The notes beneath the pieces were generated by a model, which searched no databases, was not told the DNA's origin, and worked only from the letters and a program-made list of their open reading frames with translations. From the NCBI RefSeq assembly GCF_008271695.1, contig NZ_VKKY01000001.1, positions 1,916,589 through 1,980,588 on the forward strand: a stretch of 64,000 bases of DNA. The letters are read 5' to 3'. Source of the stretch: Rufibacter hautae. GTDB taxonomy: Bacteria; Bacteroidota; Bacteroidia; Cytophagales; Hymenobacteraceae. Shown one piece after another: positions 16,152-24,315 of this stretch. Within the stretch, counting starts at the first letter, position 1, and each line of letters starts with the position of its first letter. The position numbers and the translations under genes are program-made.

Positions 16152-16190
16152 GGTTTTGGGCTTGTTTTACGCAAAACAGATGAAAAACGG
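16152..16190. repeat. palindromic repeat copy overlapping a terminator
   Basis: GGTTTTGGGCTTGTTTT, ACGC loop, AAAACAGATGAAAAACGG. Its right end is the first arm of the stem-loop at 16185-16228. Confidence 0.6.
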
Positions 16191-16228
16191 AGATAGAAAA
16201 GCAGCAGGTGCTTCGCTATCTCCGTTTC
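16185..16228 (-). terminator. stem-loop terminator downstream of gpmI
   Basis: AAACGGAGATAG pairs perfectly with CTATCTCCGTTT over an 18-nt loop. Read on the minus strand it comes 16 bases after the gpmI stop and is followed by TTTTC. It overlaps the palindromic repeat, so an alternative fold exists. Confidence 0.65.
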
Positions 16229-16243
16229 TTATTTGCGGTAAGG

Positions 16244-17779
16244 CTATTCTACGCTGGAAATCAGCAGCGAGGTTCCGGTCATGTCGGCGGGGGCTTGTAC
16301 GCCCATCAGGGTCAGCACGGTAGGCGCGATATCACCTAGTTTCCCGTCCATCAGTTCGCCTTTGTACTCCTCATCTGCCAAGATGATAGGCACCAGGTTG
16401 GTGGTGTGGGCCGTGTTAGGCGTACCATCGGGGTTGCGCATCATGTCGGCGTTGCCGTGGTCTGCGATGATAATGGACGCGTAGCCGTGCGCTAAGGCAG
16501 CGGTCACTACGGCCTGGGTACACTGGTCCACGGTCTCCACGGCTTTCACGGCCGCTTCAAACACCCCGGTGTGGCCTACCATGTCTGGGTTGGCGAAGTT
16601 AAGGCAGATAAAGTCCACCGTCTCCCCTTCAATCTCGGGGAGAATGGCATCCCTGATGTCAAAGGCGCTCATCTCAGGCTGCAGGTCATACGTGGCTACT
16701 TTGGGCGATGGGCATAACAAACGTTTCTCGCCTTCAAACGGCTGCTCGCGGCCACCGGAGAAGAAGAAGGTCACGTGCGGGTATTTCTCGGTCTCGGCAA
16801 TCCTGATCTGGGTTCTACCGGCGTGGGCCAGCACTTCGCCCAGCGTGTTGGCCAGGTTGTCTTTGTCGAAGATGGGGTACACGCCTACGAAGGTATCATC
16901 GTAGTTGGTGAGGGTGTAGTAGCGGAGGCTCAGCGGGTGCATGTCCTGCTCAGGGAAATCGCGCTGGGTCAAGGCCTGCGTGATCTCGCGGCCGCGGTCG
17001 GTCCTGAAGTTGAAGCAGATCACCACGTCGCCTTCCTGGATGTGCGCCATCGGCTCGCCGTTCTCTCCTAAGCATACAATAGGCTGGATGAACTCATCGG
17101 TGACGCCGTTGTCATACGACTCCTGCACGGCTTCGCGCCAGTTCACAGAGCTACGGCCCTGGCCGTGCACCAGCAGGTCGTAGGCCAGTTTTACGCGTTC
17201 CCAGCGGTTGTCACGGTCCATGGCGAAATAGCGGCCAATGATAGAGGCAATCTTGCCGCCGGTAGTGTCCAGGTGGTCCTGCAGGTCTGATAAATATGCC
17301 AAACCGCCTTTGGGATCGGTGTCACGGCCATCGGTGAAGGCGTGTACAAATACATTGGGGGCCCCTTGCTCCTGCGCCAGTGAGCATAGCGCCTTGAGAT
17401 GTTCAATATGGGAGTGGACGCCGCCGTCAGACACCAACCCGATGAAGTGCACGGGTTTGTTGTGCTCGCGGGCGAACTTGAAAGCGTCTTGCAGCACCGG
17501 GTTCTGGCCCAGGGTTTTCTCTCTTATGGCTACGTTCACTTTCACCAGATCTTGGTACACCACGCGGCCGGCGCCCAGGTTCATGTGGCCTACCTCAGAG
17601 TTGCCCATCTGGCCCTCGGGTAGTCCCACGGCCTCACCGGAGGCTTGCAGGCGCGCGTGCGGAAAACGGTGGAACAGGGAATCCATAAAAGGAGTATTGG
17701 CGTGCTCAATCGCCGATACGGATGGGTCTGTGCCCAGGCCCCATCCGTCTAGAATCATCAAAAGTACCTTTTTGCTCAT
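16244..17779 (-). CDS. gpmI: 2,3-bisphosphoglycerate-independent phosphoglycerate mutase
   Basis: A 511-residue glycolytic enzyme interconverting 3- and 2-phosphoglycerate with two Mn ions and a phosphoserine intermediate. The nucleophile is Ser61 in GQMGNSEVGHMNLGAGR. Metal ligands are seen in LMILDGWG (N-terminus) and IIIADHGNADMM (near 440). The ATG at 17779 starts the expected MSKKVLLMILDGWG; an in-frame extension to 17923 would add 48 unrelated residues and overlap the divergent gene, so it is rejected. A -7-like TATCTTTA on the minus strand ends at 17785, just six bases before the ATG, so the mRNA may be leaderless. Confidence 0.95.
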   Translation of the reverse strand: MSKKVLLMILDGWGLGTDPSVSAIEHANTPFMDSLFHRFPHARLQASGEAVGLPEGQMGNSEVGHMNLGAGRVVYQDLVKVNVAIREKTLGQNPVLQDAFKFAREHNKPVHFIGLVSDGGVHSHIEHLKALCSLAQEQGAPNVFVHAFTDGRDTDPKGGLAYLSDLQDHLDTTGGKIASIIGRYFAMDRDNRWERVKLAYDLLVHGQGRSSVNWREAVQESYDNGVTDEFIQPIVCLGENGEPMAHIQEGDVVICFNFRTDRGREITQALTQRDFPEQDMHPLSLRYYTLTNYDDTFVGVYPIFDKDNLANTLGEVLAHAGRTQIRIAETEKYPHVTFFFSGGREQPFEGEKRLLCPSPKVATYDLQPEMSAFDIRDAILPEIEGETVDFICLNFANPDMVGHTGVFEAAVKAVETVDQCTQAVVTAALAHGYASIIIADHGNADMMRNPDGTPNTAHTTNLVPIILADEEYKGELMDGKLGDIAPTVLTLMGVQAPADMTGTSLLISSVE

Positions 17780-17784
17780 GCGCG

Positions 17785-17792
17785 TAAAGATA
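17785..17792 (-). promoter_or_regulatory. candidate -7 box for gpmI
   Basis: On the minus strand TATCTTTA, one base from TAnnTTTG. The start site would fall at or next to the gpmI ATG. Confidence 0.4.
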
Positions 17793-17844
17793 CAAGCCAG
17801 TCCGGAAAAAGTAGCGTCTGCCGTTTGATTATGGAGATTTCCTG

Positions 17845-17852
17845 TATCTTTA
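17845..17852 (+). promoter_or_regulatory. candidate -7 box for the DUF4783 gene
   Basis: TATCTTTA with TTTG at 17824-17827 as a possible -33 element, 17 bases apart. It leaves a leader of about 65 nt before ATG 17922. Confidence 0.4.
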
Positions 17853-17921
17853 GGCCAGTGAACTAAACAGCCTTTGGCATAGTTTTGGCATTGGATAAGG
17901 AAAACCTGCTTAAAACGAGAC

Positions 17922-18323
17922 ATGAAAAATTTAAAGAGATTGATGGCGATGACCTTGGTGCTGTTGGGAATGCTGGTAGGCGCCGAACGGGTAGCAGCTC
18001 AATCTGATGTGATGGGAGGTATCCAGTCTGCAATTAAGTCTGGTTCTTCCCGGGATTTGGCCCGCTACTTCAATTCCAAGGTAGACGTGAACATTGACGG
18101 CGACAACGGCAGCTACAGCCAGAGCCAGGCCGAGATGGTGGTGCGCAATTTCTTCAGCAAGAACGCCCCGGTTGGTTTCAGCTTTGACCACCAAGGTGGT
18201 TCTGAAGACGGCCAGCGGTATGCCATTGGCAAATACAACCACAAAGGCGGCCGCTACAACGTGGTGGTGAAGGTGAAGAAATACGGCGATGCCTATAAGA
18301 TTGACACCATTGAGTTTAAATAA
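17922..18323 (+). CDS. DUF4783 domain exported protein
   Basis: A 133-residue secreted protein of the Bacteroidota DUF4783 family. The signal peptide covers residues 1-26 (ending RVAAQ). The mature part resembles small cystatin/NTF2-like lumazine-type proteins: SRDLARYFNSKVDVNIDGDN, QAEMVVRNFFSKN, and a terminal sheet ending YKIDTIEFK. Function unknown. It is divergent from gpmI and upstream of nadC, a common neighbourhood in this phylum; a terminator separates it from nadC. Confidence 0.82.
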   Translation: MKNLKRLMAMTLVLLGMLVGAERVAAQSDVMGGIQSAIKSGSSRDLARYFNSKVDVNIDGDNGSYSQSQAEMVVRNFFSKNAPVGFSFDHQGGSEDGQRYAIGKYNHKGGRYNVVVKVKKYGDAYKIDTIEFK

Positions 18324-18358
18324 CAGAATATAATTGCCCCTAACAGGACAATCCATAG

Positions 18359-18389
18359 AAAAGGCACCGATAGTTCGGTGCCTTTTTTT
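18359..18389 (+). terminator. intrinsic terminator of the DUF4783 gene
   Basis: AAAGGCACCGA / TCGGTGCCTTT with a TAGT loop and a T-run. The T-run merges into the nadC -7 box. Confidence 0.85.
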
Positions 18390-18396
18390 ATTTTTG
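18389..18396 (+). promoter_or_regulatory. -7 box of nadC fused to the upstream terminator
   Basis: TATTTTTG matches TAnnTTTG exactly and begins on the last T of the preceding terminator. The GTG start lies 5 bases further on, so transcription would start at or next to the start codon. Confidence 0.5.
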
Positions 18397-18400
18397 CACC

Positions 18401-19261
18401 GTGAAAGCATCCTACCTTACCCAAGAAGGCATTAGGGCATTTATCCGGCAGGCCCTGCAGGAAGACGTAGCCGACGGTGACCACTCGTCATTGGCCTCCA
18501 TTCCCGAGAGTGCCCAGAACCAGGCCAAGCTCCTGGTGAAAGACCGCGGTGTGCTGGCCGGGGTGGAACTGGCCTGGAAGATCTTCCATGAGGTAGACCC
18601 TACCCTCCGTTTGGAGGTGTTTTTGCAAGACGGGGCCCAAATCAACCACGGAGACGTAGCCTTCACCGTGCACGGCAACGCCCGGTCCATCTTGACAGCC
18701 GAGCGCCTGGTCCTGAACTGCATGCAGCGCATGAGCGGCATTGCCACCTACACGCAGAGCCTGGCCAAGCTGATTGAGGGTACCGGGGCCAAATTGCTGG
18801 ATACCCGCAAGACCACGCCTAACTTCAGGATGATGGAAAAATGGGCGGTTCTGATAGGCGGCGGCCTCAACCACCGATTTGGCCTCTTTGACATGATCAT
18901 GCTCAAGGACAACCACGTAGACTATGCTGGGGGCATCAAACAAGCCATTGAAGCCACCCACCGCTACCTGGAGAAGCTGGGCAAGCCGTTGAAGATTGAA
19001 GTGGAGACCCGAAACCTGGACGAGGTGCGGCAGGCACTGGAGACCGGCGGTATTGACCGCATCATGCTGGACAACTTTGAAGTACCTTTGCTGCGCGAAG
19101 CGGTGGAACTCATTGGCGGCCGCTTTGAGACCGAGGCCTCGGGCGGAATCACGGAAGAGACCATCAGGGCGGTGGCCGAGACGGGCGTGAACTACATCTC
19201 GGTGGGCGCCTTGACACACTCTAACCGCAGCCTGGACCTTAGTTTGAAGGCATTTAAGTAA
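18401..19261 (+). CDS. nadC: nicotinate-nucleotide pyrophosphorylase (carboxylating)
   Basis: A 286-residue quinolinate phosphoribosyltransferase that makes nicotinate mononucleotide from quinolinate and PRPP in de novo NAD synthesis. Conserved blocks are ILTAERLVLNCMQRMSGIAT, LLDTRKTTPNFRMMEKWAV, GGGLNHRFGLFDMIMLKDNH and the terminal ASGGITEETIRAVAETGVNY barrel strands. The start is GTG at 18401, directly after the -7 box; no ATG lies in frame before the family N-terminus. It is followed after 111 bases by the YcxB-like gene on the same strand. Confidence 0.95.
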   Translation: MKASYLTQEGIRAFIRQALQEDVADGDHSSLASIPESAQNQAKLLVKDRGVLAGVELAWKIFHEVDPTLRLEVFLQDGAQINHGDVAFTVHGNARSILTAERLVLNCMQRMSGIATYTQSLAKLIEGTGAKLLDTRKTTPNFRMMEKWAVLIGGGLNHRFGLFDMIMLKDNHVDYAGGIKQAIEATHRYLEKLGKPLKIEVETRNLDEVRQALETGGIDRIMLDNFEVPLLREAVELIGGRFETEASGGITEETIRAVAETGVNYISVGALTHSNRSLDLSLKAFK

Positions 19262-19372
19262 AAAGACCCAATAAAAATCAATTAAACCAATAAAGGTAGA
19301 AGCGTAGGAAGCAGCAGGTTGGCAAGTGAAAAGTCATGTTACATGATACTTGCTACGTGATACCAGAGAATT

Positions 19373-19972
19373 ATGCAACAACCAAATCAACGCGGCGGAC
19401 AGCGGGTACAACAGCAGCAGCCTTTCAACCCCCTGGCCATCCGCACGAAGAAGAACCAGTTAGACAAAAACGATTACGCCAAGATGGCGCTGGTGCAGGT
19501 CTGGAAAAAAGAATGGTGGCGGGCGCTTATTCCGCTGGTGCTGTTCTCGCTGCCGGCGATCTTCGCCTTCTCTTGGTGGTGGGTAGCCGGTGCCGTAATC
19601 ATGACGGTACTCTACATTCTGGTGCGTTCTGCGCAGGTGATGGGCGTGACCCAGATGGAGCAGAGCAACGTGCTGTTTGAGCGCGTCATGTTTGAGATTG
19701 ACCAGCGCCAGATCCTCATGAAGCGCAACGACAAGGAAGGCATGGCCCTGCAGTGGGAGATGATTGACCGCGTGGTGCAGACCAAGGATGCCTACCAGAT
19801 GTACCTCAAAGGCCCTGCCGCCGACCAACTGCCTACCGGCTGGAAAGGCTGGGTGGCCAAGAATTTCAACGTGCCGGTGTTCCTGCACCTGCCGTTCAAG
19901 ATTTTCAACAGTCCCAATGACATCAAGCTCATGGAAAGTCTGTTGCGCCGCAAAAACTTTATTCCTGCGTAA
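19373..19972 (+). CDS. YcxB-like two-helix membrane protein
   Basis: A 199-residue membrane protein. An N-terminal Gln-rich cytoplasmic tail (about 1-45) is followed by two adjacent helices (about 58-90, LIPLVLFSLPAIFAFSWWWV and VIMTVLYILV). The C-terminal domain resembles YcxB: MALQWEMIDRVVQTKDAYQM, then FNVPVFLHLPFKIFNS. Function unknown in the family. It probably forms a loose unit with nadC upstream and the lipoprotein genes downstream. The call rests on the overall pattern, so it is only moderately certain. Confidence 0.68.
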   Translation: MQQPNQRGGQRVQQQQPFNPLAIRTKKNQLDKNDYAKMALVQVWKKEWWRALIPLVLFSLPAIFAFSWWWVAGAVIMTVLYILVRSAQVMGVTQMEQSNVLFERVMFEIDQRQILMKRNDKEGMALQWEMIDRVVQTKDAYQMYLKGPAADQLPTGWKGWVAKNFNVPVFLHLPFKIFNSPNDIKLMESLLRRKNFIPA

Positions 19973-20017
19973 GCGTCTAAAACCAGAGAAATCGTTTACG
20001 ACTTAAATTTCCTAAAA

Positions 20018-20329
20018 ATGATAAAAAATACCCTTTCCGTATTCGCCGTGGCCGGTGCGCTTTTGCTGGCTTCCTGCAGCAGCCAACCTTCTGACCTGCG
20101 CCCTGAGCTTAAAGTTTCTGCTGACAGCGTTCCTCCCGGAATGCGCAACAACACCGCCAACATTGACAACGCCCGCAACGATGAGGAAACCCGGGAAGAT
20201 ATCCTGATCAACCACGACGAGCACGAGAACCAAACCAAGCCAGGTGCCCAGAAAGGCACGCTTCCTACCCAGAAAAGCAACCAGCAGAACGCGGTAGAAA
20301 ACAACGAAGCAAAAGACCTGCACGAATAA
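20018..20329 (+). CDS. small acidic lipoprotein of unknown function
   Basis: A 103-residue lipoprotein. The signal peptide ends LLLASC (Cys about residue 20), and the mature part is short, polar and Asn/Glu/Asp-rich (NARNDEETREDILINHDEHE), probably disordered. No domain was recognised. It lies between the YcxB-like and heavy-metal-binding genes on the same strand; palindromic repeat 20343-20392 follows 13 bases after the stop. Confidence 0.7.
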   Translation: MIKNTLSVFAVAGALLLASCSSQPSDLRPELKVSADSVPPGMRNNTANIDNARNDEETREDILINHDEHENQTKPGAQKGTLPTQKSNQQNAVENNEAKDLHE

Positions 20330-20342
20330 TCAACTCTAGCTA

Positions 20343-20392
20343 GAAGCCCGTTTTTGGCATGTTTTCCCCAAAACAGACCAAGAACGGGCTTC
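20343..20392. repeat. long-armed palindromic repeat copy
   Basis: GAAGCCCGTTTTTGG pairs with CCAAGAACGGGCTTC around TGTTTTCCCCAAAACA. The conserved core is extended by eight outer base pairs, making it a strong hairpin. Confidence 0.75.
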
Positions 20393-20411
20393 GGCGTACC
20401 TTCTGATTTCT

Positions 20412-20693
20412 ATGAGAAAGACTTTCCTTGCCTGGGCCCTTTTGCTGGGTACCCTAGCTTCTGTTTCTTCCTGCAATAGCTCCCCCAAAACGGAGGATTC
20501 TGCCGCTACAACAGCGCAGCAAGGCACTACCGCCGACAGCACCGCTGCCCAAGGCCAGCAGTTGGCCTACATCTGCCCTATGAAGTGCGAAGGCAGCGCC
20601 AGCATGGAACCCGGCAAATGCCCGGTGTGCAAGATGGACCTGGAGAAGAACCCTGCCTTCCAGGCCTCCGCAGACAGCACCGCTACCTTGTAA
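20412..20693 (+). CDS. heavy-metal-binding-domain lipoprotein
   Basis: A 93-residue lipoprotein: signal peptide with lipobox VSSC (Cys about residue 21), a Thr/Ala/Ser linker, and a heavy-metal-binding domain YICPMKCEGSASMEPGKCPV, then CKMDL. The Cys/Met ligand set (CPM...CPVCKM) is that of HMBD domains found at the ends of copper/silver efflux proteins and of free lipoproteins. It probably holds Cu, Ag or similar ions on the outer side of the membrane; the metal is not shown by sequence. A strong palindromic repeat lies just upstream. Confidence 0.83.
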   Translation: MRKTFLAWALLLGTLASVSSCNSSPKTEDSAATTAQQGTTADSTAAQGQQLAYICPMKCEGSASMEPGKCPVCKMDLEKNPAFQASADSTATL

Positions 20694-20742
20694 GGCCCTG
20701 GCCCAACGCCACGTGCTGCCCGCTTAAACTCCCCGCACCCGC

Positions 20743-21480
20743 ATGATACAGCACCCGGAAGATTGGTTTCATACCTGGTTTGATTCTCCGTATTACCATC
20801 TCCTGTACAAGAACCGCGATGTCCGGGAGGCCCAGTACTTCCTGGACAACCTCCTGCGGCACCTTCGGCCCAAACCCACTTGTGAGCTCATGGACCTGGC
20901 CTGCGGAAAGGGAAGGCACGCCGTCTACCTCAACCAGCAAGGCTACACGGTGACCGGCCTGGACCTGTCTGAGCGCAGCATTGCCTATGCCCGGCAGTTT
21001 GAGAACGAGCGGCTCCATTTCTATGTGCATGACATGCGCGAGGTGTTCAAGCCCGAGGCGTTTGACTTCATCTTCAACCTGTTCACCAGCTTTGGGTACT
21101 TCTCCGCCGATTACGAGAACGTGATCGCGCTCAGGGCCAGCACGGCCTCGCTCAAACCCAGGGGCAAGTTCATCATTGATTTCATGAACACGCCGCGGGT
21201 GATCAATCGGTTGGTGGCCAGGGAGACGAAGGAAGTGGGCGGCATTGCCTTTCATATTACCCGCAAAGTAGAGGCGGGCTTTATCATCAAGACCATTAGG
21301 TTTGAAGACCAGGGCCAGTCGCATGAATTTATAGAAAGGGTACGGGCGCTCCAGTACCAAGAGTTTTTGGAGTACTTCCAGATGGCCCAGCTCCGGTTGG
21401 CAGGCGTGTTCGGGGATTACCACCTGGGGCCGTATGATCCGGAGAAGAGCGAACGTATGATTTTCATCCTGAAGAAATAA
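20743..21480 (+). CDS. class I SAM-dependent methyltransferase
   Basis: A 245-residue soluble methyltransferase. SAM motif I is LMDLACGKGRHAVYLNQQG (about 53-70), followed by TVTGLDLSERSI. The typical post-motif FDFIFNLFTSFGYF around residue 108 and KPRGKFIIDFMNTPRVINRL near 145 complete a Rossmann fold. The substrate is unknown. Its stop is three bases from the ZIP transporter ATG, so the two are almost certainly one operon. The join with a metal transporter is odd and might hint at metallophore or small-molecule methylation, but that is speculative. Confidence 0.82.
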   Translation: MIQHPEDWFHTWFDSPYYHLLYKNRDVREAQYFLDNLLRHLRPKPTCELMDLACGKGRHAVYLNQQGYTVTGLDLSERSIAYARQFENERLHFYVHDMREVFKPEAFDFIFNLFTSFGYFSADYENVIALRASTASLKPRGKFIIDFMNTPRVINRLVARETKEVGGIAFHITRKVEAGFIIKTIRFEDQGQSHEFIERVRALQYQEFLEYFQMAQLRLAGVFGDYHLGPYDPEKSERMIFILKK

Positions 21481-21483
21481 CCC

Positions 21484-22272
21484 ATGATAGTAGCGGTCTC
21501 CGTTCTATTTTTTACCGTTTTGGGCGCCGGCTGGCTCGTGCGTTTCCTGCCCCAGGACAACCAGCGCTGGCTTAAGCTGTTGCTGGCGTTCAGTGGGGCG
21601 TACCTGTTTGCGCTCACCATCCTGCACATTCTCCCCGATGTCCTGCTCAGTACCCAGGACCCGCACCGCGTGGGGTTCTACATTCTGGCCGGCTTCTTTC
21701 TGCAACTGGTTTTGGAGGTGTTCTCGCACGGCGTGGAGCACGGCCACATTCATGCGCATCCGCAGGGGAACGGGCATCACCACCACAACCACGGCACGGT
21801 GCCGGTGCTGTTGCTCACGTCGCTCATCATCCACTCTTTTCTGGAGGGCAGCGTGATGGTGCAGAGCCGCATGGCCGCCCAACAGGCGCATGAGCACCTG
21901 CACAGCCATGCCCACGTAACCGATAACTTCTACCACATTCTGGCCGGCATTGCACTGCACCACATTCCGGCGGCGATTGCCTTGATGTCAGTTTTGGTGG
22001 CGCAGCTGCACAGTTTCAAGAAGGCGTTCCTATACCTGCTCTTGTTTGCCGTGGCCTCGCCGCTAGGCTTGCTGTTCAGTAATTATGTGGCCCTGGAGAA
22101 ACTGCTTTCCGGCGAAGCCTATACTGTGTTGTCTGGCCTGGTAGTGGGTAATTTCCTGCACATCTCCACCACCATCCTGTTTGAGACCAGCCCCGAGCAC
22201 CGCTTCAACCGCGGCAAACTGCTGGCCACCATCGCCGGAGCCTTGATCGCCATCGGGGCGGGGATGCTGTAG
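21484..22272 (+). CDS. ZIP family divalent metal transporter
   Basis: A 262-residue inner-membrane protein with about eight helices and the His-rich loop HGHIHAHPQGNGHHHH between helices 3 and 4. The core ZIP signatures TSLIIHSFLEGSVM and GIALHHIPAAIALM contain the metal-site His/Glu residues. Family members import Zn, Fe or Mn down the gradient. The start lies three bases after the methyltransferase stop, so translation is likely coupled. No Fur/Zur-like operator was seen nearby. Confidence 0.87.
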   Translation: MIVAVSVLFFTVLGAGWLVRFLPQDNQRWLKLLLAFSGAYLFALTILHILPDVLLSTQDPHRVGFYILAGFFLQLVLEVFSHGVEHGHIHAHPQGNGHHHHNHGTVPVLLLTSLIIHSFLEGSVMVQSRMAAQQAHEHLHSHAHVTDNFYHILAGIALHHIPAAIALMSVLVAQLHSFKKAFLYLLLFAVASPLGLLFSNYVALEKLLSGEAYTVLSGLVVGNFLHISTTILFETSPEHRFNRGKLLATIAGALIAIGAGML

Positions 22273-22306
22273 AAATCCGTAACTAGAACCGTTCATAGAA
22301 GCACCG

Positions 22307-22362
22307 CCGCTCCTCCGTTTCCAGCCTGGTTTCCATAAAACTGGCTTGAAACGGAGGAGCGG
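22307..22362. repeat. long-armed palindromic repeat copy / terminator after the ZIP gene
   Basis: CCGCTCCTCCGTTTCCAGCC pairs with GGCTTGAAACGGAGGAGCGG around TGGTTTCCATAAAACT. The TTTTCTTTT following it makes it a plausible terminator for the methyltransferase-ZIP operon. Confidence 0.75.
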
Positions 22363-22506
22363 TTTTCTTTTGGCGCTTTGCCCCGAACCGCTATCTTCAT
22401 GAGACCTGAAACCAAGGAAAGAAAAATTCGCTCTGCAAGTCACACTGAGCCGGCGAACGCATAGGTTTTACGTAGAAAGGTTTCTACTCAGATTGAACAT
22501 AATGCT

Positions 22507-23181
22507 ATGAAGAAAATCATGGTTTGGCTCTCCATTCTGGTGTTGGTGAGCGCCGTAGGTTACTGGCTATACAAACGCTACGCCCAAGGCCCCGAGTTTT
22601 CGCTGTACCAGATAAAGAAAGCGGTAGATAACCGCGACCTGACGGCGCTGGAGAAGTACGTAGACGTGGACCGCACCACCGCCAGCTTCCTGGACCAAGC
22701 CGTACAGGCCGGCATGGCCGAGCTGCCCCAGAAAGAGCAGGCCCTGGCCGCCATGGCGCTGGGTATGGCCATGGCCTCCAAGAAGGAAGAAGTGCTGCAG
22801 ACCCTGCGGGGCGGAATTGAGGAGTACGTGGCCCACCGGAAAGGCCTTGACGGCCGGCCCGAGACCGTGAGCGAGGAAGAGTGGCAGCAGTTGCAGGCGG
22901 TATTGCCCATCCAGAAACTACTGAAGGAGAACCCGCTCTCTAATGGCCGGCTGGAAGGTATTTCCTACGTGAACCGCACGGATACCGTGGCCGTGGTGGG
23001 CCTTGACCTGCGCGTGCCTTCCCAGCCCAACCCCGTAATTGTGGAGGTGAAGATGCGGGATCGCGACGGTTACTGGCAGGTGGTGGGCCTGCCCAATGCC
23101 GGCGTGGTGATGAAGCAACTGGGGCTCCTGGAGACGTTCAAACAGTTCAAGAACCTGCCTCAGATGAAACTGCGCCTGTGA
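22507..23181 (+). CDS. DUF2939 domain membrane-anchored protein
   Basis: A 224-residue protein of the DUF2939 family, found in many proteobacteria and Bacteroidota with unknown function. One N-terminal membrane helix (residues about 5-22) is followed by FSLYQIKKAVDNRDLTALEK, the family hallmark, then a periplasmic domain with VDVDRTTASFLDQAVQAGM and the closing VIVEVKMRDRDGYWQVVGL. No signal cleavage site is obvious. It stands alone; palindromic repeats flank it at both ends (22307 and 23217). Confidence 0.78.
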   Translation: MKKIMVWLSILVLVSAVGYWLYKRYAQGPEFSLYQIKKAVDNRDLTALEKYVDVDRTTASFLDQAVQAGMAELPQKEQALAAMALGMAMASKKEEVLQTLRGGIEEYVAHRKGLDGRPETVSEEEWQQLQAVLPIQKLLKENPLSNGRLEGISYVNRTDTVAVVGLDLRVPSQPNPVIVEVKMRDRDGYWQVVGLPNAGVVMKQLGLLETFKQFKNLPQMKLRL

Positions 23182-23216
23182 TCTCAGGAGCACAAATCCT
23201 TTTCCTATCTCTTTTT

Positions 23217-23254
23217 CCCTTTTGAGGCTGCTTTCTAAAAAATAGCCTTAGAAC
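23217..23254. repeat. palindromic repeat copy before purU
   Basis: CTTTTGAGGCTGCTTT, CTAAA loop, AAATAGCCTTAGAAC. The GGCT/AGCC core is present; outer arms are short. Confidence 0.5.
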
Positions 23255-23278
23255 AACCTGCCTGCCAATTCTCAGCCC

Positions 23279-24109
23279 ATGGTTAATTTTCTGCTCATTG
23301 ACTGCCCAGACCGCAAAGGCCTCATCTTCACCATCACGCAGATTGTCTTCCGCAACAACCTCAACATCACCAGCAACGATGAGTTTGTAGATCGGCAACA
23401 AAACCATTTCTTTATGCGCGCTGAACTAGCCGGACAGGTGCAACCCGAGGTGCTGGTGGCCGAACTCAGAGCCGAGCTGCCACCCGAAGCCCACATCCGG
23501 CTGGTACCTGAGCGCAAGAAAGACATCGTGATTCTGGTCACCAAAGAGCACCACTGCCTGGGTGATCTGCTGCTGCGCCATGAGTACGGTGATCTGAACG
23601 CGAACATCAGGGCGGTGATAGGCAACTATGCCGAGCTGGACTCGCTCGTGTCCAGGTTCGGGATTCCGTTTCACCATGTCTCGCATGAAAACAAGACCCG
23701 CGAGGAGCATGACCAGGAAATGAGCCAGGTCATTGCCGCTTACGCGCCTGAATACGTGGTGCTGGCCAAATACATGCGGGTGCTGAGTTCCGGTTTTGTG
23801 GCGCAGTTCCCTAACCGTATCATCAACATCCACCATTCGTTCTTGCCTGCTTTCATTGGCGCCAATCCGTACCGGCAGGCCTACGAGCGTGGCGTGAAGA
23901 TCATTGGCGCCACGGCACACTTCGTGAACAGTGACTTGGACGAGGGGCCTATTATTGCCCAAAACGTGATCCAGGTGAACCATACCCAGGATGCCCGCGA
24001 CATGGCGCAGTCGGGACGCGATGTGGAGAAGATTGTGCTGGCGCAGGCCCTCAAGCTGGTGTTCGCCGAGAAGGTGTTCGTGAGCAACAACAAAACCATC
24101 ATCTTCTAA
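23279..24109 (+). CDS. purU: formyltetrahydrofolate deformylase
   Basis: A 276-residue enzyme that hydrolyses 10-formyl-THF to formate and THF. An ACT domain fills the N-terminus (about 1-85, FLLIDCPDRKGLIFTITQIV), followed by the formyl-transferase-type domain with the catalytic Asn/His/Asp set: INIHHSFLPAFIGANPYRQA, then GATAHFVNSDLDEGPIIAQ. The ATG at 23279 is the only start ahead of the ACT domain. It is single and flanked by a palindromic repeat. Confidence 0.93.
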   Translation: MVNFLLIDCPDRKGLIFTITQIVFRNNLNITSNDEFVDRQQNHFFMRAELAGQVQPEVLVAELRAELPPEAHIRLVPERKKDIVILVTKEHHCLGDLLLRHEYGDLNANIRAVIGNYAELDSLVSRFGIPFHHVSHENKTREEHDQEMSQVIAAYAPEYVVLAKYMRVLSSGFVAQFPNRIINIHHSFLPAFIGANPYRQAYERGVKIIGATAHFVNSDLDEGPIIAQNVIQVNHTQDARDMAQSGRDVEKIVLAQALKLVFAEKVFVSNNKTIIF

Positions 24110-24202
24110 AAGGCCTCGGCTCCCGCCGATTTCCTCAAAGACACGGTTCTTTCCTTCGGCAAGCGGATGGGGAAAGCCCATTTTCAAGCTAAAAATCAGA
24201 AA

Positions 24203-24240
24203 GTTAAACCTTTGTTAAACCTTAGGTAAGTCTAGGTTAA
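24203..24240. promoter_or_regulatory. cluster of TTAAACC / AGGTTAA motifs upstream of the TlpA gene
   Basis: GTTAAACC, GTTAAACCTTAGG and CTAGGTTAAAT occur within 38 bases, about 75-110 nt before the ATG at 24316. The last is an inverted copy of the first two. It looks like an operator, but no known regulator is implied. Confidence 0.3.
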
Positions 24241-24315
24241 ATACAGTTATTTCTTCATATTTACCATAGTCGTTCCCGTTGGGGAGATGCGTTCACTTGC
24301 TTTAATGGTACAATC

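Noticed and set aside
16124-16174. N-terminal extension of the lipoprotein at 15503 from a TTG at 16174
   Set aside because: The TTG is inside a palindromic repeat copy, and the extension would sit before a normal lipoprotein signal.
17780-17923. N-terminal extension of gpmI by 48 residues
   Set aside because: It overlaps the divergent DUF4783 start and does not match the GpmI N-terminus.
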